From CAIZQW01 sp942493055 (GTDB lineage Bacteria > Verrucomicrobiota > Kiritimatiellia > RFP12 > UBA1067), in NCBI GenBank assembly GCA_942493055.1, contig OW818680.1, positions 5,022,001-5,086,000 on the forward strand: a stretch of DNA of 64,000 bases. The letters run 5' to 3'. The position numbers and the translations under genes were made by a program. This document shows positions 36,641-46,400 of the stretch, piece after piece; the stretch's first letter is position 1, and each line of letters opens with the position of its first letter. Under the pieces are notes generated by a model that ran no database searches, was not told the DNA's origin, and saw only the letters and a list, made by a program, of their open reading frames with translations.

Positions 36641-36966
36641 TGTGCTGTCTGGACAGAACGATCAACGTTGAAATGCTCCTAATGAAAATCGTATCCCCAA
36701 TTTCAAATCATCAAACGAGTATAATCTGACGCATGATCATGAGTTTTAAAGCTTTACCTCGTGCGAAGTGACAACGAATTTGAATGACAGAAAGGATGCT
36801 TATGTCCTATGCCTAAACACGAACCCTATACCTATTTCACAGCGCCGCGAAATCAACGGCATTCTCTTCCGAGATGGTATTCCTCCTGATGTTGAGACTT
36901 TGGATCTTTATACATGGAGGGAATGTCAACCAGGGCTGTATTGTTGTTGATACTTTTAGTTGTTGC

Positions 36967-36996
36967 TTGCTCTGCGTAGCACAAAACAAGTATAAT
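36967..36996 (+). promoter_or_regulatory. Candidate sigma-70-type promoter for the membrane protein
   Basis: TTGCTC (36967-36972) and TATAAT (36991-36996) are separated by 18 bases. The implied leader of roughly 160 bases ends at an AAGGAGG ribosome binding site before the ATG at 37163. Confidence 0.4.
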
Positions 36997-37162
36997 TTCT
37001 CCAATATGTTAACTGTAAACCACCATAGTACACGCGCCTTTTCAATGAATTTGAAAACCGGAATGGTGCCAATGTACAGTTACGCCCACATTACCGTTGA
37101 TACAGTTTTGATCGACTGTTCTTTGTTTCCCTATAAGTAGGATTCGTAAGGAGGAATGATTG

Positions 37163-38275
37163 ATGACGTCACCAATACGGCTTATTCGTGAAAAACGGAG
37201 AGACTTTCTTGCCGTTCTTTCAACGGCAATATTCTTGTCTCTGTCAATTAACCTTTTGTCGTCTTGGTTTAGCATTGTTACGCACAACAACTCCGTTACG
37301 GTCTTACTCTGGAGTGTCTGTTTTTCCCTAGTAGGGATTCTATTCTTTAGGAGCGTTGCGTTTGGCCCGAATGAGCATGTTGTGCGTATTCGAGGTGCCG
37401 TTGCGTATAAAATTGATAATGACTCTGTTGAGAAAGTAGAAATCATCGGATATACATTTAACGACACGTTCTGTGAATGTTTGATTGGTTTTCTCTCCGA
37501 AAATGAAGCGTTTAAAAGAATATTTGTTACAGGCTCAACTGAAAAGTCAAATCCACTAATTGCTTTTAATCCAGACAAATTGGACCGGATGAACATCATC
37601 AACTCTGTGTTGGAATACGTAGTTCTCAGTGAACTTGATCTTCACTTGAACGCCTATTTTGTTGAGAATGAGATTGACAAGCGAGGAATTGAAGTTCTGG
37701 GTCGAGACAAGCTTAACAGCAGAATTTTGAAGAATCGAGTTATTGACCTCATCACAAAGGATTCGAAGGAACGACCTGCATTCTTATCGCATGATGCTAA
37801 GAAAGAAGGCGTACCGGGCGAGGTCGTCTACATGAAGGGCGAAAATGGAGCAGTCTTTAATCGCTTATCGTTTGAGCTACCTCCAAAGTCAGGCATCGAT
37901 CGCAACGATGATGGATTCATTGTTATCTCCAATCCGCTTTTTGATCTCACGATTGTTCCAAAGTATGGGGGCTTCGCTTCTGCTGATATTCCAGATGAGT
38001 TGATGCCGTCAAATTTTGATATTCTTTTTCAGCCAATAGAAGTTGGCGTGAACCTTATTGTTCGTGTAAAGCTTGGAGCCTTTTACACAAATCAGTCGAT
38101 GGAAATATACGAATGGATTGACTCTTTTATAGAGTCGATGCAGGACTACATTTCCACTGAAAGATTGTGCCGTCGTTTAAATCCGGACTTTGTGGCCATG
38201 TTAATCAAGAATCTTGAGCGGAAAGGGACTGGCAAGGTGATGTGTCTCGGGGAGGAAAAGGGGGCGCGGAGGTAA
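37163..38275 (+). CDS. Hypothetical two-helix membrane protein
   Basis: A protein of 370 residues that I do not recognise. ATG 37163 is 8 bases behind AAGGAGG. Two transmembrane helices lie near the N-terminus (about residues 17-35, FLAVLSTAIFLSLSINLLS, and 46-66, TVLLWSVCFSLVGILFFRSVA), after a short basic cytoplasmic start (IRLIREKRRD). The remaining 300 residues are soluble and mixed alpha/beta, with no signal peptidase site. Base composition is visibly more AT-rich than the flanking degradative genes, and it sits between the two duplicated GxGYxYP units, so it may have arrived by transfer. No mobile-element gene is next to it. Confidence 0.7.
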   Translation: MTSPIRLIREKRRDFLAVLSTAIFLSLSINLLSSWFSIVTHNNSVTVLLWSVCFSLVGILFFRSVAFGPNEHVVRIRGAVAYKIDNDSVEKVEIIGYTFNDTFCECLIGFLSENEAFKRIFVTGSTEKSNPLIAFNPDKLDRMNIINSVLEYVVLSELDLHLNAYFVENEIDKRGIEVLGRDKLNSRILKNRVIDLITKDSKERPAFLSHDAKKEGVPGEVVYMKGENGAVFNRLSFELPPKSGIDRNDDGFIVISNPLFDLTIVPKYGGFASADIPDELMPSNFDILFQPIEVGVNLIVRVKLGAFYTNQSMEIYEWIDSFIESMQDYISTERLCRRLNPDFVAMLIKNLERKGTGKVMCLGEEKGARR

Positions 38276-38634
38276 AACCAACTTATGTCGGCAAAGGAGT
38301 CATAGTTTCACATTCTACAATTGAGATTGCGGCGGCCTGTCGAATAGAAAGAGGGAGTCGATGGAGGGGGCGTTCGGGGGCATAACTAAAAATCAACAAA
38401 TCGATTGCGATGGACTAAATATGGGAGTGAGCTAACTCTATTGCCGCTCCTGTGTGATGGCTCATTTATCCGTTACGAAAGTTAAGTCTTGAATGGCACG
38501 GACAAAAAACAAATATACTCTCGTCCATGATAAACATACCGTCGGTATCCCAGGTTGCAATACGGATCATAAGAAGTCTGTCAACGGATAAAGCGCTCGC
38601 CACAGGCTGTCGAAAAGCACTCAACGGCCTTGTC
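38276..38634. other. Intergenic stretch without recognised features
   Basis: About 360 AT-rich bases follow the membrane protein. I see no gene, RNA or strong hairpin here. Confidence 0.4.
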
Positions 38635-38677
38635 TATAGATTCAATTTTTGACAGGATGGACAGGATTTTGAGGATT
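38635..38677 (+). repeat. Short repeat TATAGATTCAAT..GACAGGATGGACAGGAT, copy 1
   Basis: Almost identical to 41909-41952. Intergenic, no coding frame. It precedes promoter D by about 100 bases and promoter E by about 160 in its second copy. Confidence 0.5.
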
Positions 38678-38780
38678 GTTTTCTTGCTCTGTTAACTCTG
38701 CCTCTCCGCCGTAGCCCTGGCATAGGCGGATGCCTCTCTGAGAAAAAGGTTTCAAATCAGTTTGTTCCTTTTCCCCAATG

Positions 38781-38844
38781 TGCACTAAAAAGCAAGTGAT
38801 TTGCACGGAAAGGCATGGAAGGCATTTGCAAAATACGGTATAGT
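38781..38844 (+). promoter_or_regulatory. Promoter D: AraC-type direct-repeat operator plus -10
   Basis: Half-sites TGCAC-N6-GCAA (38781-38795) and TGCAC-N6-GCAT (38802-38816), 21 bp apart; TATAGT (38839-38844) starts 37 bp after the second. Sequence from about 38747 to the ATG closely follows promoter C. Confidence 0.72.
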
Positions 38845-38882
38845 CTTTGCAGTTTTAGACTGAGGACTTTGCAGGACACACA

Positions 38883-41735
38883 ATGATGAAAAAACGATTG
38901 TTGATTTTAGTTGCACTGGCGGTTACGCTGATGCGTCCGCAAGAGAGCCTGGCAATCCAAGCTTATGTATTGGATGCCGGCGGGCTTCGGGATGTCGAGG
39001 AGCTTTATCTGGTGGGAACTCTGCAGGGGATCGTCAACCGGGATGCGCCCCGTCTTTTTCTAAGCAGTGTGGAACACGGGATGTGTGCAGGGGCAAACAA
39101 CGTTTACGTCAAATACTTGGAAAAAGAAAAGGGCTTCACGTTCACCCGGTTGAAATCACTGGACGACGCAATCTCTACTTTCGCCACGATGAAGCGGGCT
39201 GATGGAGTCACTCCGCTGATCAAGGGATTGGTCAAGTATCCCGCCTTCACTGTGGATCCGGTGAAAAAAAACAAAGTAGGCACGTATTATAATTTTTGGA
39301 TCGCTGCCAATTTTGCGGCTCAGGAAGACTTGCTGCCGGTCACCGACAATATTCTGAAATGTCAGACCGCGATGTTGTCAGGCTCCGAGTTCTGGTGGAA
39401 GGATGATAAGATGGCGGGCGGGTGGGGAGCGATGTTTTCTGTGCTGAAGCGCCCTCCAGCCGGCGGGCTTTCAGTGCAAACCCGACCAGGGGTCAAAGGC
39501 AACAGGTCAGGATACGCCAATCGAACGGTCTATCTGGATTTGGATGTAACCCCTAAGATCGAGGTGGTTGTCAGCGATCTGACACCGGGAGGGGCATGGT
39601 CCCTGAAATTCAGGACGCCGACCACGGTCAATACTCCCGTGAACTGCGCTGCGGTCAGCGTTCCGGGACTAACCAGCATCAACCGCACAGGAACCTTTGT
39701 CGTCGATCTTGCTGCCTCCGGCCTCTTCAATCCCCGTGCCGCCAGGGCCGAGCTGCAGATATCGCCAATCGGTCAGGACGTGTCCGTCACGGTCAAGTCG
39801 ATCCGCCTTCTGAATGCAAAGGGTGAGGATCCCGCTGGTGCGCCTTATGCGACAAGAAAGGAGATCTTCCAGGGACTTGCCGTCAAGCGTGATCTCGTGG
39901 CAGCCGCTCCTTATGAACAGGACGAGGAGAAGGCGTGCGAATGGTCGCTGGCAAACCAGCGGAAGCAATGCGCCCCGGGCTCCTTCGGATCCTTTTCCGG
40001 CGGCTCATGGATTCTCAAAGGGCTGGACTATGCCATCTCAAAGAAGGTATATCTTTTTTATCAAGGGAAGGAGCCCTTTACCAAAGACGGCTATCCGAAT
40101 CTGGACAAGATTCTGGCTGATCTCAAACCGCCGGGTTTGGTCTTCGGCTGGCTCGGAGGCGAGTCCTATTCCTGCATGAAGATGGGGCAGTATGGCGCCC
40201 GGTATGCAGGCGGTCCTCCTGAAAACTTTTCGTTCTGGCAATGGGTCCCATTGAAAAAAACCGGCCGCCCCGTTCCACTCCCGCAGGTGCGCGAGGTCAA
40301 AAATCTGGAAAACAAAATATATGTGAACTTCAGTTGGGCATCCGCAGACGCTATCGAGTTCACCTACAATCTGATGGAAGGTTACTGGGAGGACCCAAAC
40401 CGAGGAAAGGTGCCGATGACATGGGGCTTTAACCCGCTGATCGCCCAGTTCGCCCCAGCTTTAGTGGAGTTTTACGCGCATTCGGCCACGCCGAAAGATT
40501 CCTTTTGGGCATTTCCGGCAGGGTACACCCACGCCTCCTGTTTCCCCCCTGAAAAATTAAAGCTTTATGCGGAAGAGACCCGCCGCGGACTCTTCGAGCT
40601 GGGGATCTCCCCCGCAGTGGATGTATGGGACAGCGATAACAATTGCTCTCCAACGTATGAAGAGTTCAGCAGGTCCTCCGCCTTTCCTGGCGTCAAGCTG
40701 ATGAGCGTTCTTCCCTCGGTGCGCGGCCCCGAGACATTCTGGCTCGACAACGGGGCTGTGGTGATACGTAACGATCAACGGTTTCACGGGAAGAGTCAGA
40801 AAAACGGAAAAACTACGCTGGAGGGGGTTGTTGCCGACATTAAGGAAATTGAGAAGCTATACCCGGGAATGGACCCCAAGTTCTTGACCATCAATACCCG
40901 GGTTTCACCCACCTTTGTCAAGGAGATCCAAAGCTTGTTGCCCAATAATGTGGTGATTGTAGGGATGCCCGATTTCATCGGACTTGCCGAGGAATCGGGT
41001 GCTGTTGTGGCGATGCCTTATTCCGACAGTGTCGGTTCCGGCGACAGTGTTAAAGTGAAATTCCAGCTCCACAATGCGTCGGGGCAGGCCGGACTGCCGG
41101 GTAAAATCACCTGGACTCTTCCGCCCGGATGGAAGTCATCCCCCGCGGAGTGGAGCCACGGTCCGGTTCCGGTCGGATCGAACCTGAAGCAGGTGGTGAC
41201 GTTCACGCCGCCGCAAGGGACTACCACCTGCTCTGTCTCGATCGTGTATCAGGACTCCCGGTTCCGCTGGAAAAAAGAATTTTCCCTGACCACCTATCCA
41301 AGCGCCATCCCTGTTACTGACTGTGATTCCGTAGCAGGATGGACCGCTACGAATGGGGCCTCCGTGACCATGGAGCGCGAGATGATCAAGGTCACCCCGC
41401 AAACGGCCAGGACGCGCAGCGAATACTTCGAAAGCAACAGAGCCGTGACAAACACAGGTCGCGTCACTTTTCCGTTGAAGCAGATTGATTTCAGCCGCAA
41501 ACCGATCCTCAAAATTACGATACCAGACCTTAACGGAAGCGGGACGACCCTCGGCCTTCTGAATGCAAAGGGCATATGGAAAAAATGCGCTGAAGTAAGC
41601 GTGGGAACGTGTTCTATTGATTTGGTCACCGTCACGCAATGGACCGGCACCCAAGATGTCACCCTGACGATTGATCCTGCCACCCGATATGGCAGCCTTG
41701 TCAGGATACGAAGTATCAAGGTTTGCTATCCATAA
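38883..41735 (+). CDS. GxGYxYP-type exported putative glycoside hydrolase (copy 2)
   Basis: A 950-residue paralogue of the protein at 33523, collinear throughout, with signal MMKKRLLILVALAVTLMRPQESLA. It keeps the LQGIVNRDAPRLFL motif, the inserted beta-sandwich (TPKIEVVVSDLTPGGAW), SWILKGLDYAISKKVYLFYQ, FSFWQWVPLKKTGRPVPLPQ, and the core GFNPLIAQFAPALVEFYAH with FWAFPAGYTHASC. The name motif is again altered (FPAGYTH). An insertion of about eight residues near residue 65 (VEHGMCAG) distinguishes it. Promoter and 3' flank are duplicated with the gene. Substrate unknown; the two copies may have split specificity. Confidence 0.72.
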   Translation: MMKKRLLILVALAVTLMRPQESLAIQAYVLDAGGLRDVEELYLVGTLQGIVNRDAPRLFLSSVEHGMCAGANNVYVKYLEKEKGFTFTRLKSLDDAISTFATMKRADGVTPLIKGLVKYPAFTVDPVKKNKVGTYYNFWIAANFAAQEDLLPVTDNILKCQTAMLSGSEFWWKDDKMAGGWGAMFSVLKRPPAGGLSVQTRPGVKGNRSGYANRTVYLDLDVTPKIEVVVSDLTPGGAWSLKFRTPTTVNTPVNCAAVSVPGLTSINRTGTFVVDLAASGLFNPRAARAELQISPIGQDVSVTVKSIRLLNAKGEDPAGAPYATRKEIFQGLAVKRDLVAAAPYEQDEEKACEWSLANQRKQCAPGSFGSFSGGSWILKGLDYAISKKVYLFYQGKEPFTKDGYPNLDKILADLKPPGLVFGWLGGESYSCMKMGQYGARYAGGPPENFSFWQWVPLKKTGRPVPLPQVREVKNLENKIYVNFSWASADAIEFTYNLMEGYWEDPNRGKVPMTWGFNPLIAQFAPALVEFYAHSATPKDSFWAFPAGYTHASCFPPEKLKLYAEETRRGLFELGISPAVDVWDSDNNCSPTYEEFSRSSAFPGVKLMSVLPSVRGPETFWLDNGAVVIRNDQRFHGKSQKNGKTTLEGVVADIKEIEKLYPGMDPKFLTINTRVSPTFVKEIQSLLPNNVVIVGMPDFIGLAEESGAVVAMPYSDSVGSGDSVKVKFQLHNASGQAGLPGKITWTLPPGWKSSPAEWSHGPVPVGSNLKQVVTFTPPQGTTTCSVSIVYQDSRFRWKKEFSLTTYPSAIPVTDCDSVAGWTATNGASVTMEREMIKVTPQTARTRSEYFESNRAVTNTGRVTFPLKQIDFSRKPILKITIPDLNGSGTTLGLLNAKGIWKKCAEVSVGTCSIDLVTVTQWTGTQDVTLTIDPATRYGSLVRIRSIKVCYP

Positions 41736-41861
41736 GCAGAAAGAGAATATTCAATATCCAACAAGGAATATCCAATATCCAAGGGAAATACAGCATTTCC
41801 GATGATTATTGATTATTCCGTGTTGATGATTGGATATTCAAAATGGTCTTCGTGGTTCTTT

Positions 41862-41911
41862 GTCTTGCTTTTTGAGTCTTGGGGTCTTCAAGTCTTTTCG
41901 TCCTTGTTTAT
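41862..41911 (+). repeat. Intergenic GTCTTGGGGTCTTCACGTCTT element, copy c
   Basis: Matches the element at 10081 with small changes (TTCAAGTCTTTTCGTCC). It directly abuts the TATAGATTCAAT repeat at 41909. The gap 41736-42239 is made of repeats: the duplicated 3' flank, this element, the palindrome at 42008, AATAAGGCAATCACGCAAT units and promoter E. Confidence 0.5.
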
Positions 41912-41952
41912 AGATTCAATTTATTGACAGGATGGACAGGATATCGAGGATT
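41909..41952 (+). repeat. Short repeat TATAGATTCAAT..GACAGGATGGACAGGAT, copy 2
   Basis: Almost identical to 38635-38677. Confidence 0.5.
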
Positions 41953-42007
41953 GGGGTCTTGTTCTGTGAGCTCCGTGTCCGGCAACGGCCGGATGCACAC
42001 CTGCCTC

Positions 42008-42057
42008 TGGAGGGCCACGCTTCGTCGTGGCCGGACGGCGATCCGCCGTCCCTCCCA
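42008..42057. repeat. Palindromic three-way-junction repeat, copy 2
   Basis: Outer arms TGGAGGG (42008-42014) and CCCTCC (42050-42055) enclose GGCCACG/CGTGGCC (42013-42032) and a perfect GGACGGCG/CGCCGTCC stem with a 3-nt loop (42033-42051). Same architecture as 6802-6881 with a shorter second arm. Confidence 0.6.
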
Positions 42058-42106
42058 ATATGTAATAACGCAATAAGGCAATCACGCAATAAGGCAATTC
42101 TTGAGT

Positions 42107-42170
42107 TGCACAAAAAAGCAATCGAAATGCACGTTACGGCATTTTCAAAAGGAGTGAAATAGAATAATAT
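42107..42170 (+). promoter_or_regulatory. Promoter E: AraC-type direct-repeat operator plus -10
   Basis: Half-sites TGCAC-N6-GCAA (42107-42121) and TGCAC-N6-GCAT (42128-42142) are 21 bp apart; TAATAT (42165-42170) starts 37 bp after the second. GCAATTCTT precedes the operator as in promoters A and B. It drives the SGNH-GH106-propeller-GH78 operon. Confidence 0.7.
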
Positions 42171-42239
42171 ATTGATCATACATTCTGAACAGCATGGATC
42201 AGGGGTCAATGCTGAAACAAGTCGAACAAGGGGAGACAA

Positions 42240-43382
42240 ATGATAAACAATAAGATGTTGGCGTGTTTATGTGCAGCCATGAGTGCGACGCTGTTGGTGT
42301 CCGCTGGAGAATCAATGACAACGGAGCCCATGAAACAGCGAGGCCTTGTCAGCACAGGTGATGCGGCGCGTATTCAGTCAGTGCTTGCCAAGGCGCGGCG
42401 AGGCGAGCCGATTTGCGTGGCGGCCATAGGCGGCTCTATCACGGCGGGTGGCCAAAACACCAAAGATCCAAAGCGGCGCTATGTGCAGCAAGTTGCGAAA
42501 TGGTTCGAAACTGCTTTCCCTGGGTTGACGGTCCGCTGTGTGAACGCCGGAATCGGCGCGACGAATTCCGGTTACGGGGCGTTGCGCGTGCAACGCGATG
42601 TGATCGCCCATCAGCCCGATCTTGTGATCGTGGAATACGCGGTCAACGATTTAACAGGGGCGCAGATGGAAGACTGCTACGAAGGCGTGTTGCGTCAGTT
42701 GCTGAACAGTTCGACGAACCGCGCAGTGATCGCGCTCTCCTTCATGCACAAGGACGGCAAGAACGCGCAGGACGGACAGGTGGCGCTGGGGCGGCACTAC
42801 GGTCTGCCCATGATCAGTTTTCGCGATGCGGTCTGGCCGGAGTTGCAGGCGGGCACGATCAAGTGGGAAACAATTTACGATGACGTGGTTCATCCCAATA
42901 ATGAAGGACACGATATCGCGAGCGAACTGCTGCGAGGCTTCCTTGCGTCGTCGCTGGCGAACCTGCCGAAAGACGACCGTGGGCTGCCGGGCATTGCACC
43001 TGTGCCCGCGCCACGCAAAGCGGACACGTATGAACGTTGTGTCCTGTTGCGCGCACCAGACTTCAAGCCCGTGTCCAGCAATGGCTGGACGTGCGTGAGA
43101 TCCAGCGTCTGGGAGTGCGGGAGCGCGGGCGGGCGGTTTGAATATGAAGTCTCCGGACAGATCCTGCTGTTGGGCCGCAATATTCCAGCAGTCGCGAAAG
43201 AGCGTGTTGAGCTTATCGTGGATGGCGGCGCGCCTCAACCGCTTTTGCAAGACGGACACAATAGGCCTGTGGCGAAAGGGCTGAAGGCCGGCTTGCATCG
43301 CGTAGCTGTCGTGGTTCAGCCGTTTAGCGGCACTGAAAAAGACAAGGTGCAGATTTGGTGGGGTGGGGCAGCAGGGTTATAA
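42240..43382 (+). CDS. Exported SGNH/GDSL-type carbohydrate esterase
   Basis: A 380-residue protein; ATG 42240 follows AAGGGGAGA. It has a signal-like N-terminus (MLACLCAAMSATLLVSAG). SGNH blocks are visible: IGGSITAGG with catalytic Ser66, NAGIGAT (oxyanion), VEYAVNDL with Asn, and DDVVHPNNEGH with the Asp-His pair. A beta-sandwich of about 110 residues ends the protein. Such enzymes typically remove acetyl or other acyl groups from glycans. It is closely related in pattern to the SGNH domain fused to the propeller at 22445, and here it heads the operon that contains an unfused propeller. Confidence 0.82.
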   Translation: MINNKMLACLCAAMSATLLVSAGESMTTEPMKQRGLVSTGDAARIQSVLAKARRGEPICVAAIGGSITAGGQNTKDPKRRYVQQVAKWFETAFPGLTVRCVNAGIGATNSGYGALRVQRDVIAHQPDLVIVEYAVNDLTGAQMEDCYEGVLRQLLNSSTNRAVIALSFMHKDGKNAQDGQVALGRHYGLPMISFRDAVWPELQAGTIKWETIYDDVVHPNNEGHDIASELLRGFLASSLANLPKDDRGLPGIAPVPAPRKADTYERCVLLRAPDFKPVSSNGWTCVRSSVWECGSAGGRFEYEVSGQILLLGRNIPAVAKERVELIVDGGAPQPLLQDGHNRPVAKGLKAGLHRVAVVVQPFSGTEKDKVQIWWGGAAGL

Positions 43383-43408
43383 ATATTTTAAACCCGATGG
43401 GACAAACA

Positions 43409-46400
43409 ATGAAACACGCCCTCACACTCATCATCACCCTGCTGCTGGCACCCATGCTGATGAGCGCCACTGGCGCCGATGAACTGGAGAAGAATTTCAC
43501 CACTCCACCGGAATCTGCCAAACCGCAGGTTTTCTGGCAGTGGCTCAACGGCAATGTGACCAAGGAAGGCATTACCGCAGACCTGAAGGCGATGCATCAG
43601 GTGGGGATCAACGGAGCCCTGGTGCAGACGGTGGGTATGTTTTACCCAGGGCCGATGCAAAAAATGGATCCGCAGTTCTTTGACATGATGGAGCACGCCG
43701 CACGGGAAGCTGATCGCCTGGGGATGAAAATCAGCATGAGCGTCTCTTCGGGCTGGGCCGGTTGCGGGGGGCCATGGGTCAAGCCTGAGCAGTCGATGCA
43801 GATCATCACGTTCAGCGAAGTGGTCGCGACCGGTCCGTCGACGTTCAACGGCAAGCTGCCGCTGCCGCCGACGAACTACAATTTCTACCGGGACATCGCG
43901 GTCTGGGCATTTCCGACGTCGGCCGACGAGCAGGATGTCGTCACGCCTGACAATCCGGTGTCGGTCACGACCGATGCGCCGGGGGTGGACGCCTCTCTGC
44001 TGGCCAGTGGCGCGGGGGGCGGGTTTGTCGAGTTCCCCTCGGTCAGAGGCGCGCGGCCCTACCACATTCAGGCCGCGTTTGCCAAGCCAGTGAGCGTGCG
44101 GAGCATCCGGGTGAAGATCCGCGAGGACCGCGGCTCGGGTGGCCCGGTACAGGTCTCGGACGACGGAGTCAACTTCCAGACCCTGCGGAACTTCGAGATC
44201 AAGCCCATGGACGTGGCGGGCTTCGTGGACATTTACCTGGGCGACACGCCGGTGAAGGCGCGGTTCTTCCGTCTGGGGTTCACGGGTTCGTTTGACGGCA
44301 ACCCCAACGTGATCAGCCGGATTGCGTTCTCGAACCGCCTGAAAGCCCCGGGGCTCCTGCAGAAAGCGTTCTACCAAAGGCCGCACAACAGTCACATCGA
44401 CACGCCCATGTTGATGGAGAAGGCGCGTCAGCGGAAGGTGGGGCCGGAGTCGATTGTGCGCCGCGATGCCATGGTGGATCTTTCGTCGGCATTGCAGTCC
44501 GACGGCACGCTCAAGTGGGATGTTCCACCCGGGAAATGGACCATCGTCCGCTTTGGGCATACTTCCAACGGAGAGCTATGCGGCGGACCGTGGAACGGTC
44601 TGGACGTCGACAAACTCACACCGGAGGGCGTCAAGGTCGGTTGGAGCGGGATGATGCAGCCGACTATCGAACGTCTGGGACCCTTGGTCGGCAAGACCCT
44701 GATCCGCTGCGAGTTCGACAGTTGGGAAGTTGGGGCGCAGAACTGGACGCCGAAGATGGCCGAGGAGTTCAGAAAGCGGCGCGGTTATGATCCTGTGCCG
44801 TTCCTGCCGGTGATCACGGGCCGTGTCGTGGAAGCCCCGGATTGTACCGAGCGGTTCCTTTGGGACCTGCGGCGGACCGTCTCTGATATGATCGCCGAGA
44901 ACTTCTTTCGTCCCTTTACGGAGTTGTGTCACAGGAACGGCATGGAGTCGATGGTTGAGCCGTATTACGGCCCCTTCGAGTCCATGCACTGCGGCGCACA
45001 GGTGGACATCCCCACGGCCGAGTTCTGGCAGGGCTGGGACACCGACAGTGTGAAAATGGTTTCCTCGATCGGCCACGGCTATGGCAAGCGGATCATTGCC
45101 GCCGAAAGTTTCACGGGCATGCCTCCGAAGCATGCCCGCTGGGAAGACGCCCCGTATTCGATGAAGGCGTTCGGCGACCAGATGTTCTGTCGAGGCATCA
45201 ATCAATACTACTTCCACTGCTCGGTCCATCAGCCCTGGCTGAACCGCGCTCCCGGCATGACGCTCGGGGCCTACGGTATCCATCTGAACCGGGGTAACAC
45301 CTGGTTCGCATGGGCGGGACCGTGGATGCGGTATCTGGCGCGCTGCCAGTACCTGCTGCGTCAGGGGCGCGTGCTGGCTGACGTGGCGTACTTCTGTGGA
45401 CAGAACGCCCCGGTCAGCGATCGCAAAGGTAATCCGGAGACGCCTTCGGGCTATTACTGGGACGACATCAATACCGACCTGCTGATGAACCACGCCAAGG
45501 TGGTGAACGGCCGCATCGTGTTGGACAGCAGCGCGAGCTACGCGGCGCTGGTGCTGCCGCCTGAGGATCCGCAGATGACGCCGGAACTGCTGGGCAAGAT
45601 CCGCGACTTGGTGAAGGACGGGGCGACGGTCGTGGGCGCCCGGCCGACCTGCTCGCCGAGTCTGCAAGATTACCCTGCGTGCGACCGGCGGGTGCAGGCC
45701 CTGGCCGCGGAACTTTGGGGCGATGTCGACGGCAAGACGGTCACGCGGCACGCACTGGGCAAGGGACAGGTCGTCTTGGGCAAGCCTTTAAACGACGTGT
45801 TGGACGGGCTGAAGGTCGCGCCCGACTGCATCATGGGCAAGGATTTCGAGTTCATCCACCTGGCGCTGGACGTCGGAGGCGATGCCTATTTCCTCTCGAA
45901 CCAGGCCGATCAGCCCGTGCGGCAGGAGTGTTCGTTCCGCGTGAGCGGGAAGAAGCCGGAGCTGTGGTGTCCCGACTCCGGGAAGATTGAGCCGGTCCCG
46001 GCATACACGGTCAAGGGCGGTCGGGTGATCGTGCCGCTGGAGTTCGACCCGAGCGGATCGCTGTTCGTGGTCTTCCGAGAACCGGATTCAACGGTGGATC
46101 ACGTGGTGACGCCGAAACAGCGTTTGATCCCGGTGGGCGATCCGGTCACGATCGAAGGGAGCTGGAAGCTGAGTTTTCCGCCGAACCTGGGCGCGCCGGA
46201 GTCGGTGACGCTGGATCGGTTGATCTCCTGGCCGGAGCATGCCGACAGCGGGGTGAAGTACTTCTCGGGCACGGCCACGTACGAAAAAGAGATCGAAATC
46301 CCGGCAACGATGTTGGCCACGGGCAGCGTGTTGTGGCTGGACCTTGGCGTGGTGAAAAATCTGGCGAAGGTAAAGGTCAATGGCGTGGACCTGGGGATCC

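Noticed and set aside
36768..37140. Small open frames at 36768-36950 and 36874-37140
   Set aside because: They overlap each other, lack ribosome binding sites and show no recognisable features; probably chance in AT-rich DNA.
7068..42142. Sigma-54 promoters for the TGCAC sites
   Set aside because: TGCACG-N5-GGCAT resembles TGGCACG-N4-TTGC, but the distance between the key GC pairs is 10 rather than the strict 11 and the first GG is missing. A -10 at constant distance fits sigma-70 with an activator better.
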